A DNA stretch of 64,000 nt from Domibacillus sp. DTU_2020_1001157_1_SI_ALB_TIR_016 (GCF_032341995.1 NZ_CP135438.1:744001-808000); one strand, 5' to 3'; positions 7,816-16,621 are shown, numbered from the stretch's first letter. Numbers and translations are program-made. The notes: generated by a model from the sequence alone, not told the origin.

Positions 7816-9074
7816 GCCAAGATCGTGTTTTAGCAACGTATCACATTGAGACGCCCTATGATCTGGAATATGCTGCAAAAGTCATGGCGGGTGAGCAATC
7901 TACCGGTACATTTATTACTGTTCCTGGAGAAACAGATGAACTTAAGGATCGATTTGCAGCGAAAGTAGTGTCAATTGAAGAATTAGAGGTGGTTTCTACT
8001 CCAACCTTGCCTGGAGCCAAATTGCCTAATAGCTCCAATGGATCGATTTCATATTATCGAGGGAGGGTCGTATTATCATTCCCCCTCCATAACTTTGGCC
8101 CTTCGATTCCAAATCTATTAGCCACTGTAGCGGGTAATCTGTATGAACTCCGTGAATTTAGTGGGTTAAGACTCATGGACCTGGAGTTACCCCATGCCTT
8201 TATGGACAAGTATCCTGGGCCTAAATTTGGGATCGAAGGAACGAGAAAATTAGCCAATGTGTACAATCGTCCATTTATAGGAACGATTGTGAAACCCAGT
8301 ATTGGATTAACACCAGATGATCTACGTGCAGTTGTAAGAGATTTGGCGATGGCCGGAATAGACTTTATCAAAGATGATGAATTGAACGCTAACCCTCCGT
8401 ACGCTCCTTTGAAAGAACGTGTAAAGGCTGCAATGGAAGAAATCGAGAGGGCTGCAGATAAAACAGGTAAAAAGGTAATGTATGCGTTTAATATCACGGA
8501 TGATATCGATCAGCTCGAACGAAACCATGAAACGGTCGTAAAAGCTGGTGGAAATTGCGTAATGGTAGGTATTAATAGTATAGGGCTGGCAGGTGTTGCA
8601 CATGTAAGGAAATTTAGTGAGGTTCCTATCCACGGCCATCGTAATCAATGGGGAGCCATGACTCGTTGTCCACAGTTAGGTATGGAATTTACGGCTTACC
8701 AAAAGCTGTGCCGCCTGGCTGGAGTCGATCATTTACATTGTAATGCTATCGACAGCAAGTTCTATGAGTCTAACGAGTCCGTTGTCAAATCGGTAAAAGA
8801 TTGTATAACCCCGATGTTTGGCGGTTATACCGCGATGCCTGTATTGTCTTCCGGCCAATGGGCAGGAACTGCACCGATTTCCTATGCGTCAATGGAAACG
8901 ATTGATGTCATGCATTTAGCAGGTGGGGGCATCATTGGGCATCCAGGTGGCTCGGAAGCAGGAGTTAAAAGCATGATTCAAGGGTGGGAAGCAGCAGTTT
9001 CTGGCGTATCCCTTAATGAATATGCCGAGACTCACCTTGAGTTAAAGCAGGCCATTGAGAAATTTGGCAAATAA
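7812..9074 (+). CDS. RuBisCO-like protein (RLP), probable phospho-acid-sugar decarboxylase or transcarboxylase
   Basis: A 420-residue RuBisCO large-chain homologue. Visible active-site equivalents are E28 in EQSTGTF, N109 in TVAGN, T159 and K161 in GTIVKPS, the carbamate triad K187-D189-E190 in FIKDDE, H276-R277, H309, K316 at the loop-6 lysine position and S346/S347. The lysine equivalent to RuBisCO K177 is Ser163, which argues against ordinary CO2 fixation. RLPs paired with DUF1537 kinases decarboxylate 3-oxo-isoapionate-4-phosphate or split it to 3-phosphoglycerate and glycolate. Which reaction applies here is inference. It overlaps the kinase by 4 bases and is followed by a 15-bp hairpin. 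Confidence 0.85.
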   Translation: MSQDRVLATYHIETPYDLEYAAKVMAGEQSTGTFITVPGETDELKDRFAAKVVSIEELEVVSTPTLPGAKLPNSSNGSISYYRGRVVLSFPLHNFGPSIPNLLATVAGNLYELREFSGLRLMDLELPHAFMDKYPGPKFGIEGTRKLANVYNRPFIGTIVKPSIGLTPDDLRAVVRDLAMAGIDFIKDDELNANPPYAPLKERVKAAMEEIERAADKTGKKVMYAFNITDDIDQLERNHETVVKAGGNCVMVGINSIGLAGVAHVRKFSEVPIHGHRNQWGAMTRCPQLGMEFTAYQKLCRLAGVDHLHCNAIDSKFYESNESVVKSVKDCITPMFGGYTAMPVLSSGQWAGTAPISYASMETIDVMHLAGGGIIGHPGGSEAGVKSMIQGWEAAVSGVSLNEYAETHLELKQAIEKFGK

Positions 9075-9104
9075 AAAAATAACAGCATATATTATTTTTT
9101 CAAT

Positions 9105-9139
9105 TTGTAAAAGTCGAAGGAGTACTTCGGCTTTTACAA
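9105..9139. terminator. 15-bp hairpin after the RuBisCO-like gene
   Basis: TTGTAAAAGTCGAAG pairs with CTTCGGCTTTTACAA, with one G-T pair, around a GAGTA loop. It is 30 bases after the stop. The T-run is upstream rather than downstream, so it may act as a barrier to 3' decay as much as a terminator. Confidence 0.55.
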
Positions 9140-9378
9140 TATAGTAAATCAGACAACAACGATTTGGTTTTACAGATCAACTATTATTCTGAAAAGGATG
9201 CAGCGACTTTCTCCAATTGTTCTTTGTAGTACAGTAGAAGGTCATCTTATGCAAAAAGAATACGAACAATATCTTTATAAAGAGGAAGAATCTGAAGTAT
9301 TTAAGAGACAAGAGATAAGAGATATTCCAGGAACTATTTAATAAACTATATAAAGGAAATAGTTTTGTTAATAATCGA

Positions 9379-9603
9379 ATGGAGAAGGTTTTAATTGCCA
9401 TTAATTCATTTAAAAGAAGCATTTCTTTTACAAAAGGCAACGAGGCTATTTCTTTAGGTGTAAAAGATATCTATCCCGAAGGAGAGATTATGACACTTTC
9501 TTTAGCAGATGATGGAGAAGGAACAATATATAATCGGCAACCGTACAGGCAAGAATATAATAGCGATGTATTTATTCAAAAAAAGTACAAGCATAAGCTT
9601 TAG
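9379..9603 (+). pseudogene. Truncated glycerate kinase (N-terminal fragment)
   Basis: The first 50 or so codons read MEKVLIAINSFKRSIS and then LADDGEGTIY, the N-terminus of GarK/GlxK-type glycerate 2-kinases, which have about 380 residues. After that the sequence departs from the family and stops at residue 74. The usual substrate-loop ADGGEGT has become ADDGEGT. There is no good ribosome binding site. The 304 bases upstream hold a 47-codon open frame (9198-9341) that I do not recognise. The relic suggests that glycerate was once handled by this locus. Confidence 0.75.
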
Positions 9604-9742
9604 AAAAAAATTACACTTTACTATAAAAAATAAAAATATCTGAATTTTCTGTTTAATAAAATTTTGTTTGCAATCTCTCCAGCTTATAATCATAACTTTT
9701 TTAGCACAAAAAAGTGTTTTTAAAATAAAGGGAGGCAACACG

Positions 9743-10765
9743 ATGAAAAGAAAAGTAGGTATTAGCGGCACTGGAAGAATTGGCCGGATGTTGATTAGAC
9801 AAATTTTATCTGTTGCAAACAGTCAATTGAAACTAGAAGCTATCAACTCTACTTATCCTGCAGAAACAGTCGCTCATTTATTAAAATATGATACTGTTCA
9901 TGGAACCTGGAATGCAGATGTTTCCGTACAAAATGGGAATCTCTTAATTAATGGAAACGTTATTCAAATGGTATCTGAGCGTGAACCAGAAAATATTCCA
10001 TGGGGATCAATGAATATAGAGATTGTGATGGATGCCACCGGGCAGTTCAATCACCGGCAGGGGGCACAAAAACATCAGGCCGCAGGGGCATCTCATGTGA
10101 TTGTAACAGCTCCTGGAAAACAGATGGATTTAACCGTCGTTATGGGTGTGAATGACCACCTGCTGGATCTTTCAAAGCATACTATTTTATCTGCTGCTTC
10201 TTGCACAACAAATTGTGTTGCCCCACTTTTAAATATTTTGGATCAGGCTTTTCAAGTAAAAAGAGGATGGTTGACAACAGTTCATGCCTTTACGTCTGAT
10301 CAGAAACATATAGATAACCCTCATAAAGATTTGAGAAGAGCAAGAGCCTGTACACAATCCATTGTTCCCACAACAACGGGGGTTGGAAAGGCCCTTGTGG
10401 ATGTGCTTCCACACCTTGCGCCTTATGTGGAGGGAATCTCTGTACGTGTTCCTACTCAAGATGTCTCTTTAGCCGATCTTACTGTTCAAGTGTCACGAGA
10501 GGTATCGATAGACGAAATAAAATCAGTTTTTTACGCAGCTGCACATGAAAATCGCTATGTTAAATACATACAGGAACCTTTAGTATCAGCAGATTTCATT
10601 GGTTGTGACAAGTCAGCAGTTGTTGATGGGCTTTCTATCATGACTGCGGAAAACCAAATAAAAGTACTCGCCTGGTATGATAACGAATGGGCTTATGCCT
10701 GCAGAGTCATTGATTTGGCTCAAGCGGTTCATGAAAGGATGGAGAAAGCATGGTCGTTTCAGTAA
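9743..10765 (+). CDS. gapB: Glyceraldehyde-3-phosphate dehydrogenase, GapB-like
   Basis: A full-length 340-residue GAPDH. The NAD(P) site reads SGTGRIGR, the catalytic Cys154 lies in SAASCTTNC, and TTVHAFTSDQKHIDNPHKD and the C-terminal WYDNEW are present. Position 35, where NAD-specific GapA has Asp, is Asn (AINSTYPAET), as in Bacillus GapB, which uses NADP and works in gluconeogenesis. The start at 9743 follows AAAGGGAGG; the upstream ATG at 9668 adds unrelated residues. It overlaps the next small gene by 16 bases. Beside an acid-sugar pathway it could convert 1,3-bisphosphoglycerate made from 3-phosphoglycerate to triose phosphate. It is unlikely to be the main glycolytic gap, which normally sits in a cggR operon. 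Confidence 0.85.
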   Translation: MKRKVGISGTGRIGRMLIRQILSVANSQLKLEAINSTYPAETVAHLLKYDTVHGTWNADVSVQNGNLLINGNVIQMVSEREPENIPWGSMNIEIVMDATGQFNHRQGAQKHQAAGASHVIVTAPGKQMDLTVVMGVNDHLLDLSKHTILSAASCTTNCVAPLLNILDQAFQVKRGWLTTVHAFTSDQKHIDNPHKDLRRARACTQSIVPTTTGVGKALVDVLPHLAPYVEGISVRVPTQDVSLADLTVQVSREVSIDEIKSVFYAAAHENRYVKYIQEPLVSADFIGCDKSAVVDGLSIMTAENQIKVLAWYDNEWAYACRVIDLAQAVHERMEKAWSFQ

Positions 10766-10896
10766 GAGAGGTAGCATTAGGCGCTATTATATGTGACCGT
10801 TGTGGAAAGCTTATAGATACCGTAGATACGAATAAAGTTCATATCTATTATTCTCGTTGCAAAGATGAACAATGCAACAACCAAAAACAAAAATAA
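10750..10896 (+). CDS. SR1P-like small GapA-binding protein
   Basis: A 48-residue open frame starts at an ATG 16 bases before the end of the GAPDH gene, with GGAG at 10741-10744. It reads LGAIICDRCGKLI, then VHIYYSRC and finally EQC. The pattern of two Cys pairs (C15/C18 and C37/C42) around a YYSRC-type strand resembles SR1P, the 39-residue peptide encoded on the B. subtilis small RNA SR1, which binds GapA and promotes its RNase J1 association. Lying next to a GAPDH gene supports this. Assignment is from memory of the family and the gene is below usual size limits. A generic small zinc-ribbon protein is the alternative. Confidence 0.6.
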   Translation: MVVSVREVALGAIICDRCGKLIDTVDTNKVHIYYSRCKDEQCNNQKQK

Positions 10897-11000
10897 AAAA
10901 ACGTAAAATCGAAAGAAAAAGACAGGCGAGGTGTTTTCATTAGATTTATGAAAAAGCTTATATTCATTCAGTAGATTTTAAACACAAAGGTGATAAAAAG

Positions 11001-11267
11001 ATGAACGATCATCTATCTGATTTACGTGCTCGGGTCGAAAAAAAAGCTGAAATGATTTATTTGGGAAATCAAAATAGCTTAACATCTCCAGAGGTTATTA
11101 AAGCCAGTCAGCAGCTGGATTGCCTACTCAACAAACTTTGGTATGAAGAAAATAGATTTCCTCCGGATAGGGACAGCGACCTTCTAGTAAAACCATCCTT
11201 TTTATCAGTCGAAGGAATGGTTTTCCATAGATATAGATCAAATAATAGGCGTCATTACAAAAAATAA
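11001..11267 (+). CDS. Spo0E-like sporulation regulatory protein
   Basis: An 88-residue protein whose middle matches the Spo0E family: a first helix LRARVEKKAEMIY, a turn, then SPEVIKASQQLDCLLNKLW. The SQELD signature is SQQLD here. Family members are small helical-hairpin phosphatases that dephosphorylate Spo0A~P and delay sporulation. The protein has a longer basic tail than most. AAAGGTG precedes the ATG. It lies between the SR1P-like gene and pyruvate kinase, all in one direction with short gaps, which suggests co-transcription and a link between carbon supply and sporulation; that link is inference. Confidence 0.7.
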   Translation: MNDHLSDLRARVEKKAEMIYLGNQNSLTSPEVIKASQQLDCLLNKLWYEENRFPPDRDSDLLVKPSFLSVEGMVFHRYRSNNRRHYKK

Positions 11268-11303
11268 AAAACGAATCTAAAAGAAGCCGAATAGGTGATG
11301 AGA

Positions 11304-12713
11304 ATGAGAAAAACCAAAATCGTTTGTACGATAGGACCTGCCAGTGAAGATCCACTTGTATTAAAAAAACTAATTTTATCAGGAATGAACGTTGCAAGGC
11401 TAAATTTTTCTCATGGTTCCCATGAGGAACATGGAGCGCGAATCGATAATATTCGCACATGCGCAAAAGAATTGGGTCGTCCTGTGGCGATTATGCTGGA
11501 TACGAAAGGACCGGAAATACGGACCGGTATGGTACAGACTGGTCAGCTTCTTTTAAACAGTGGAGACCACTTAACTTTAACTACAGAACAAATAGAAGGA
11601 ACTCAGGAAAAAATCAGTATTACATATGAGCAATTGCCACAAGATGTTCATCCTGGTGCAACCATTTTGCTTGATGATGGCCTGATAGAATTGAAAGTTT
11701 TAGACACCCAGCCGACAGAGGTTCAATGTTTAGTCATCAATGGAGGCACCCTTAAAAATCGTAAAGGGGTTAATGTTCCGGGGATTTCCGTTAATCTACC
11801 CAGTATTACGGAAAAAGATATCGCTGATATTACTTTTGGAATCCAAAAGAATGTTGATTTTATTGCTGCCTCTTTTATCCGAAAGGCTGCCGACGTACTT
11901 CAGATTAAGCAAATCCTAGAAGACCATTCTTCAAGCATAGCTGTTATTGCCAAAATAGAAAATGAAGAAGGTGTGGAAAATGCTAAAGAAATAGCAGAAG
12001 TCTCTGATGGGATTATGGTGGCCCGAGGGGATTTAGGGGTTGAAATCCCTGTTGAAGAAGTTCCCTTGGTCCAAAAAAAGCTAATTAAAATCTGTAATGA
12101 ACTTGGAAATCCAGTGATTACAGCTACTCAAATGCTTGATTCAATGCAGAATAATCCTAGACCTACAAGAGCAGAGGCCAGTGATGTTGCAAATGCTATT
12201 TTTGATGGAACGGATGCCATTATGTTATCAGGCGAGACCGCAGCAGGGAACTATCCCGTGGAAGCGGTCGAGATTATGGACCGCATTGCTCAAAAAGCGG
12301 AATCTTTGTCTTTCTATATGGAAAAGAATAAACAAGCCATACTCGAAGCTACAATCACCAATACGATGGGAAAGGCAGTTACATCCACAGCATCAACATT
12401 AGCCGCTTCCGCTATTTTAACACCTACAGAAAGCGGTCACACAGCAAAGGTGATTGCAAAATATAGACCAAGGTGTCCTATTGTGGCGATCACGCCGTAT
12501 CAAAATGTGTTCAATCAATTACTATTGGTTTGGGGAGTTTACCCAATTCTTTTAGCCAGTCCAGATCATACAGATGAAATGATGCAACGATCTGTACAAG
12601 CAGCAGTTCAGGAAGAAATGGCTCGGACAGGTGACCTGGTGATCATTACGGCAGGCGTACCCGTTCAAGAGTCAGGAACAACAAATTTAATGAAGGTTCA
12701 TGTTATAGACTGA
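11304..12713 (+). CDS. pyk: Pyruvate kinase, short form without the C-terminal extension
   Basis: A 469-residue pyruvate kinase, converting phosphoenolpyruvate and ADP to pyruvate and ATP. It has [14 protein letters not shown] at the N-terminus, [19 protein letters not shown], the [12 protein letters not shown] metal site and the [10 protein letters not shown] helix. It ends after the allosteric domain. The extra C-terminal PEP-utiliser-like domain that brings Bacillus Pyk to about 585 residues is missing, so this is probably a second, accessory copy. The start at 11304 follows AGGTGA and matches the family N-terminus; GTG 11295 and ATG 11298 are in-frame alternatives. The link to the acid-sugar cluster is positional. 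Confidence 0.88.
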   Translation: MRKTKIVCTIGPASEDPLVLKKLILSGMNVARLNFSHGSHEEHGARIDNIRTCAKELGRPVAIMLDTKGPEIRTGMVQTGQLLLNSGDHLTLTTEQIEGTQEKISITYEQLPQDVHPGATILLDDGLIELKVLDTQPTEVQCLVINGGTLKNRKGVNVPGISVNLPSITEKDIADITFGIQKNVDFIAASFIRKAADVLQIKQILEDHSSSIAVIAKIENEEGVENAKEIAEVSDGIMVARGDLGVEIPVEEVPLVQKKLIKICNELGNPVITATQMLDSMQNNPRPTRAEASDVANAIFDGTDAIMLSGETAAGNYPVEAVEIMDRIAQKAESLSFYMEKNKQAILEATITNTMGKAVTSTASTLAASAILTPTESGHTAKVIAKYRPRCPIVAITPYQNVFNQLLLVWGVYPILLASPDHTDEMMQRSVQAAVQEEMARTGDLVIITAGVPVQESGTTNLMKVHVID

Positions 12714-12820
12714 CTAAAAAGGGTTCAGCGGCTTATATAATCAGTGCTTGAACTGATAGCATAAGGTCTCTTTATAATGTTTAAGGTTCCGATTCTAACC
12801 ATCGATTTTTAGAAAAATAC

Positions 12821-12858
12821 AAGAAGTAAATTTCAAAAGATCTGAAGGTTACTTCTTT
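12821..12858. terminator. Possible terminator downstream of pyk
   Basis: AAGAAGTAA and TTACTTCTT form a perfect 9-bp stem around a 19-base loop, followed by TTAT. Weak, but the best candidate in the 727-base gap 12714-13440. Confidence 0.4.
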
Positions 12859-13043
12859 ATAATCCTTTTTCTCAAAACATTGCTCGAAACCTATTTCCTA
12901 TTAATCACCTATTATGTTCAGAAACTCGTCCTTTTCTGAACACGGCCGTTCGCTTCTCAAAAGGGCGCTTTTTTATTGCTTTTTCTGTAACAAAACCCTG
13001 TTCACTATTCCATGTTCAATAACTTAATAATTTTTATGTTAAG

Positions 13044-13157
13044 GTACAATAAATTTATAAGAAAAAGCTGCAAGAGGGCGAGTTGGTGTTAGAAATCCTT
13101 TGGCAATAAATTTTATTGGTCTACAAGCTAAAGCATCCAAACGAGGATGCTTTTTTC
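13044..13157 (+). ncRNA. Possible small RNA ending in a terminator
   Basis: A TACAAT -10-like hexamer near 13044 stands about 90 bases before a strong terminator (AAGCATCC at 13131-13138 with GGATGCTT at 13145-13152, then T5). No open frame worth calling lies between them. The remaining gap up to 13440 shows no other gene apart from the regulatory box at 13356. An orphan terminator of a lost gene is an equally good reading. Confidence 0.3.
13131..13157 (+). terminator. Rho-independent terminator
   Basis: An 8-bp stem AAGCATCC/GGATGCTT with a 6-base loop AAACGA and a T-run. It isolates the catabolic genes at 13441 from upstream transcription. Confidence 0.75.
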
Positions 13158-13355
13158 GTTCTAGTACATGCCTATCAAGCTAACACTGATGAAGAGCCAT
13201 TTCTGTAAGACAGCTACGCTGCAAAAGAAAGGCAGGCCAGCACCGGTTAAATCTTATTGAAAAAGTTCTGCCAAACTTACTTCATTATTGTGACAGCGTG
13301 TAAATGGTTTTATATACGATCGCGCAAGATGCAGAAAAAGTTCGAGGAATATTTT

Positions 13356-13369
13356 ACACACTGTCTAAT
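13356..13369 (+). promoter_or_regulatory. ACANNNTGTCTAAT box upstream of mmsA
   Basis: ACACACTGTCTAAT lies 22 bases before a consensus -10 TATAAT at 13391-13396 and occupies the poor -35 region, as an activator site would. Related boxes are at 16411, 17201, 21516 and 21667. Confidence 0.5.
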
Positions 13370-13440
13370 GGTATGGGTTTATACGATCCATATAATGAAT
13401 TCAAAGGATTACTATACTTTCAAAAATAGGAGGCTTTGCA

Positions 13441-14898
13441 ATGGAATTAACACAAACAGCTCAAATGATAAAGAACTATATTGGTGGAAAGTGGATAGAG
13501 TCAACAAGCAAGCAAATAGAAGAAGTGCCAAACCCAGCAACTGGAGAAATCATTGCTCGTGTGCCTATTTCTACTCGAGAGGAGCTGGACCACGCTGTTT
13601 CGGCTGCTAAAGAAGCATTCAAGAAGTGGAGAAAAGTTGCTGTACCTCGCCGGGCACGCATTTTATTTCGCTATCAGCAATTACTCGTTGAAAATTGGGA
13701 AGAGCTGGCAAAAATCGTTACATTAGAAAATGGAAAAAGCTATAACGAAGCATACGGCGAAGTACAGCGAGGGATTGAATGTGTGGAATTTGCGGCTGGC
13801 GCACCAACATTAATGATGGGAGAACAACTTCCTGATATTGCTACAGGCGTTGAGTCAGGCATGTATCGTTATCCTATTGGAGTGGTTGGCGGCATCACAC
13901 CTTTTAATTTCCCAATGATGGTTCCGTGCTGGATGTTCCCGCTGGCCATTGCATGTGGAAACACGTTTGTATTGAAGCCATCTGAAAGAACACCATTGCT
14001 GGCTAATCGTTTAGCGGAGCTGTTTAAAGAAGCAGGGCTTCCAGATGGGGTACTGAACATTGTCCATGGGGCTCACAATGTCGTGAATGGCATTTTAGAA
14101 AATGAGGATATCAAAGCAGTATCTTTTGTAGGTTCTCAGCCTGTAGCTGAGTATGTTTATAAAAAAGCAGCAGCGAATGGCAAGCGAGTGCAGGCTTTAG
14201 CAGGAGCAAAAAATCATTCCATCGTTATGCCTGATGCAGATTTGAACAATGCCGTAACCAATATTACGGGTGCAGCTTTTGGATCTGCAGGAGAACGCTG
14301 TATGGCGGCTGCAGTTGTCGTGGCAGTTGGAGACGTTGCGGACGAATTAATCGACCGGCTTAAACAAGCAGCTGATGAAATTAAAATAGGAAACGGGATG
14401 GATGAAGGTGTATTCCTTGGACCTGTTATCCGTGAATCACATAAAGAACGCACCATTGGTTACATCGAAAGCGGCCAAGCGGAAGGTGCTTCCCTAATTC
14501 GAGATGGAAGAAATGATGCAGGAAATGAGCAGGGCTACTTTGTCGGACCGACGATTTTTGACAACGTGCAGCCTGAAATGAAAATCTGGCAGGATGAAAT
14601 TTTTGCTCCGGTGCTGTCCATCGTCCGGGTGGAAAGCTTAGAGGAAGCGATTGAACTGACAAATAAGTCTGAGTTCGCAAACGGTGCATGTTTGTATACA
14701 GACAGTGCGAAAGCGATTCGTGAATTCCGTGAAGAAATAGATGCTGGCATGCTGGGCGTTAATCTTGGAGTTCCTGCTCCGATGGCGTTCTTCCCATTCT
14801 CAGGGTACAAGAAATCCTTCTACGGTGATCTTCATGCAAATGGAAAAGACGGGGTGGCATTCTATACCCGCAAGAAAATGCTTACGGCCCGTTATTAA
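13441..14898 (+). CDS. mmsA: (Methyl)malonate-semialdehyde dehydrogenase, CoA-acylating
   Basis: A 485-residue aldehyde dehydrogenase of the MmsA/IolA type. It shows [18 protein letters not shown], the cofactor stretch LKPSERTP, the catalytic Cys287 in GERCMAA and the C-terminal [18 protein letters not shown] typical of the CoA-dependent subfamily. It converts malonate semialdehyde to acetyl-CoA (or methylmalonate semialdehyde to propionyl-CoA) with CO2 release. AGGAGG precedes the ATG. The next gene is a beta-alanine-type aminotransferase only 44 bases on, so the pair forms the classic beta-alanine route: transamination, then oxidative decarboxylation. A box like those near the PucR-type regulator lies in its promoter. 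Confidence 0.9.
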   Translation: MELTQTAQMIKNYIGGKWIESTSKQIEEVPNPATGEIIARVPISTREELDHAVSAAKEAFKKWRKVAVPRRARILFRYQQLLVENWEELAKIVTLENGKSYNEAYGEVQRGIECVEFAAGAPTLMMGEQLPDIATGVESGMYRYPIGVVGGITPFNFPMMVPCWMFPLAIACGNTFVLKPSERTPLLANRLAELFKEAGLPDGVLNIVHGAHNVVNGILENEDIKAVSFVGSQPVAEYVYKKAAANGKRVQALAGAKNHSIVMPDADLNNAVTNITGAAFGSAGERCMAAAVVVAVGDVADELIDRLKQAADEIKIGNGMDEGVFLGPVIRESHKERTIGYIESGQAEGASLIRDGRNDAGNEQGYFVGPTIFDNVQPEMKIWQDEIFAPVLSIVRVESLEEAIELTNKSEFANGACLYTDSAKAIREFREEIDAGMLGVNLGVPAPMAFFPFSGYKKSFYGDLHANGKDGVAFYTRKKMLTARY

Positions 14899-14942
14899 AA
14901 TAGGATGAACAACCATAAAAAAATAGAATGGAGCTGATGATC

Positions 14943-16283
14943 ATGCAAGTGACAGAACAAACACAAAACTTACAAAAAACAGATAAACAGTATCTCTGGC
15001 ATGCCATGCGGGGAGCGGCGCCTAACCCGGCAAATATAATTGCCACCGGAGCAGAAGGAGCATGGGTGACGGATATAGACGGCAACCGTTATTTAGACGG
15101 CATGTCCGGCCTGTGGTGTGTAAATGTCGGGTATGGCCGGAAAGAGCTTGCCGAAGCGGCTTTTAAACAGCTTCAGGAAATGCCATATTTTCCTTTAACA
15201 CAAAGTCATGTTCCGGCTATTAAGTTAGCAGAAAAATTGAATGAATGGCTGGGCGGAGATTACGTTATTTTCTTTTCTAATAGTGGATCGGAAGCGAATG
15301 AAACAGCGTTTAAGATTGCCCGTCAATATCACCAGCAAAAAGGGGAGCATGGACGTTACAAGTTTATTTCCCGCTACCGCGCTTATCATGGCAACTCGAT
15401 GGGGGCTCTCGCAGCAACAGGCCAGGCACAGCGAAAATACAAATATGAGCCGCTGGGCCAGGGGTTTCTGCACGTAGCGCCGCCTGATACGTACCGCAAT
15501 CCAGAGGATGTCCAGACACTGGCTAGCGCTGATGACATTGATCGTGTCATGACATGGGAGTTAAGCGACACCATTGCGGGTGTGATTATGGAGCCGATTA
15601 TTACGGGAGGCGGGATTTTAATGCCTCCTGATGGATACATGAAAAAAGTAAAAGAAATCTGTGAGAATCACGGTGCGCTGCTTATTTGTGATGAAGTTAT
15701 ATGTGGATTTGGCCGGACAGGGAAACCGTTCGGATTTATGAACTATGACGTGAAGCCAGATATTATTACAATGGCAAAAGGTATTACCAGTGCTTATCTT
15801 CCTTTGTCAGCAACTGCTGTCAAAAGAGAGATTTATGAAGCCTATACAGGCACAGGTGATTATGACCGCTTCCGCCATGTAAACACATTTGGAGGAAATC
15901 CGGCTGCCTGCGCACTGGCTTTAAAGAATTTAGAAATCATGGAAAATGAGAAACTCATTGAACGGTCTAAAGAGTTAGGTAAACGGCTTCTGCAGGAGCT
16001 GGAAGTAATCAAAGAGCATCCAAACGTAGGGGATGTTCGCGGGAAAGGTCTTCTCCTGGGCATTGAACTAGTAGAAGATAAGCAGACAAAAGAACCGGCT
16101 GCCATTGAGAAAATGAACAAAGTTATCGGTTTGTGTAAAGAAAAAGGCTTGCTTATTGGAAAGAATGGAGACACTGTCGCAGGGTATAATAATGTTTTGC
16201 AGCTTTCTCCTCCATTGAGTATTACAGAAGATGACTTTGCTTTTATTGTAAAAACGTTAAAAGAAAGCATACTTCAATTGTAA
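14943..16283 (+). CDS. Class III (omega-amino acid:pyruvate) aminotransferase, copy 1
   Basis: A 446-residue PLP enzyme of fold type I. It has GMSGLWCVNVGYGR near the N-terminus, SNSGSEANETAFKIAR for cofactor phosphate, DEVICGFGRTG and the Schiff-base Lys279 in MAKGITSAYLP. Close relatives transfer the amino group of beta-alanine, taurine or polyamine-derived amines to pyruvate. With MmsA upstream, beta-alanine to malonate semialdehyde is the likely role. The ATG at 14943 has TGGAG at a good distance; ATGs at 14928 and 14937 overlap that ribosome binding site. A very similar paralogue lies at 21731. A strong terminator follows. Confidence 0.88.
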   Translation: MQVTEQTQNLQKTDKQYLWHAMRGAAPNPANIIATGAEGAWVTDIDGNRYLDGMSGLWCVNVGYGRKELAEAAFKQLQEMPYFPLTQSHVPAIKLAEKLNEWLGGDYVIFFSNSGSEANETAFKIARQYHQQKGEHGRYKFISRYRAYHGNSMGALAATGQAQRKYKYEPLGQGFLHVAPPDTYRNPEDVQTLASADDIDRVMTWELSDTIAGVIMEPIITGGGILMPPDGYMKKVKEICENHGALLICDEVICGFGRTGKPFGFMNYDVKPDIITMAKGITSAYLPLSATAVKREIYEAYTGTGDYDRFRHVNTFGGNPAACALALKNLEIMENEKLIERSKELGKRLLQELEVIKEHPNVGDVRGKGLLLGIELVEDKQTKEPAAIEKMNKVIGLCKEKGLLIGKNGDTVAGYNNVLQLSPPLSITEDDFAFIVKTLKESILQL

Positions 16284-16332
16284 TGAATTAGCCATGAACC
16301 ATATGCTAATGAAGGGGCTTTGATCATAATTG

Positions 16333-16371
16333 GACAAAACGATGGGCCTGCCCGTCGTTTTGTCGTTTTTT
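16333..16371 (+). terminator. Strong rho-independent terminator
   Basis: GACAAAACGATGGGC at 16333-16347 pairs with GCCCGTCGTTTTGTC at 16350-16364 and a run of T follows. It ends the mmsA-aminotransferase transcript. Confidence 0.9.
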
Positions 16372-16410
16372 GGAACTCATTCATGTAAAAATAATAAATA
16401 TGAATGTTTA

Positions 16411-16424
16411 ACACTGTGTCTAGT
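16411..16424 (+). promoter_or_regulatory. ACANTGTGTCTAAT box, isolated copy
   Basis: ACACTGTGTCTAGT differs by two bases from the copy at 17201. It now faces the orphan biotin-domain fragment and IS scars, so it may be left over from an ancestral promoter. Confidence 0.45.
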
Positions 16425-16460
16425 GGCTATTTTTTGCATGTCCATTATATTTAGATAATT

Positions 16461-16505
16461 GAACTACCGCCCACTTACCTGACGGTTGAAGTGGGGTGTT
16501 CTCGC
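16461..16505. mobile_element. IS200/IS605-type end hairpin, remnant
   Basis: GAACTACCGCCCACTT and AAGTGGGGTGTTC form a bulged stem around ACCTGACGGTTG. Such imperfect GAAC...GTTC hairpins are typical of the ends of IS200/IS605 elements. No transposase is left. Identification is by pattern only. Confidence 0.4.
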
Positions 16506-16621
16506 CAAAGATGATAAAGTAACTACTCAGCTATTGCATATGGATATTTAAGAGAAAACAACGATACTTTGGCCCAATAGAATTTTCTGAGAGCCAGTAT
16601 TTTTGTATAAAATGAATAGTT

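Noticed and set aside
9198..9341. 47-codon frame before the glycerate kinase relic
   Set aside because: Protein-like composition but no recognisable family and poor start; could be part of the decayed gene.
13257..13610. 117-codon plus-strand frame overlapping mmsA
   Set aside because: Runs through the promoter and into mmsA in another frame; mmsA is the real gene.
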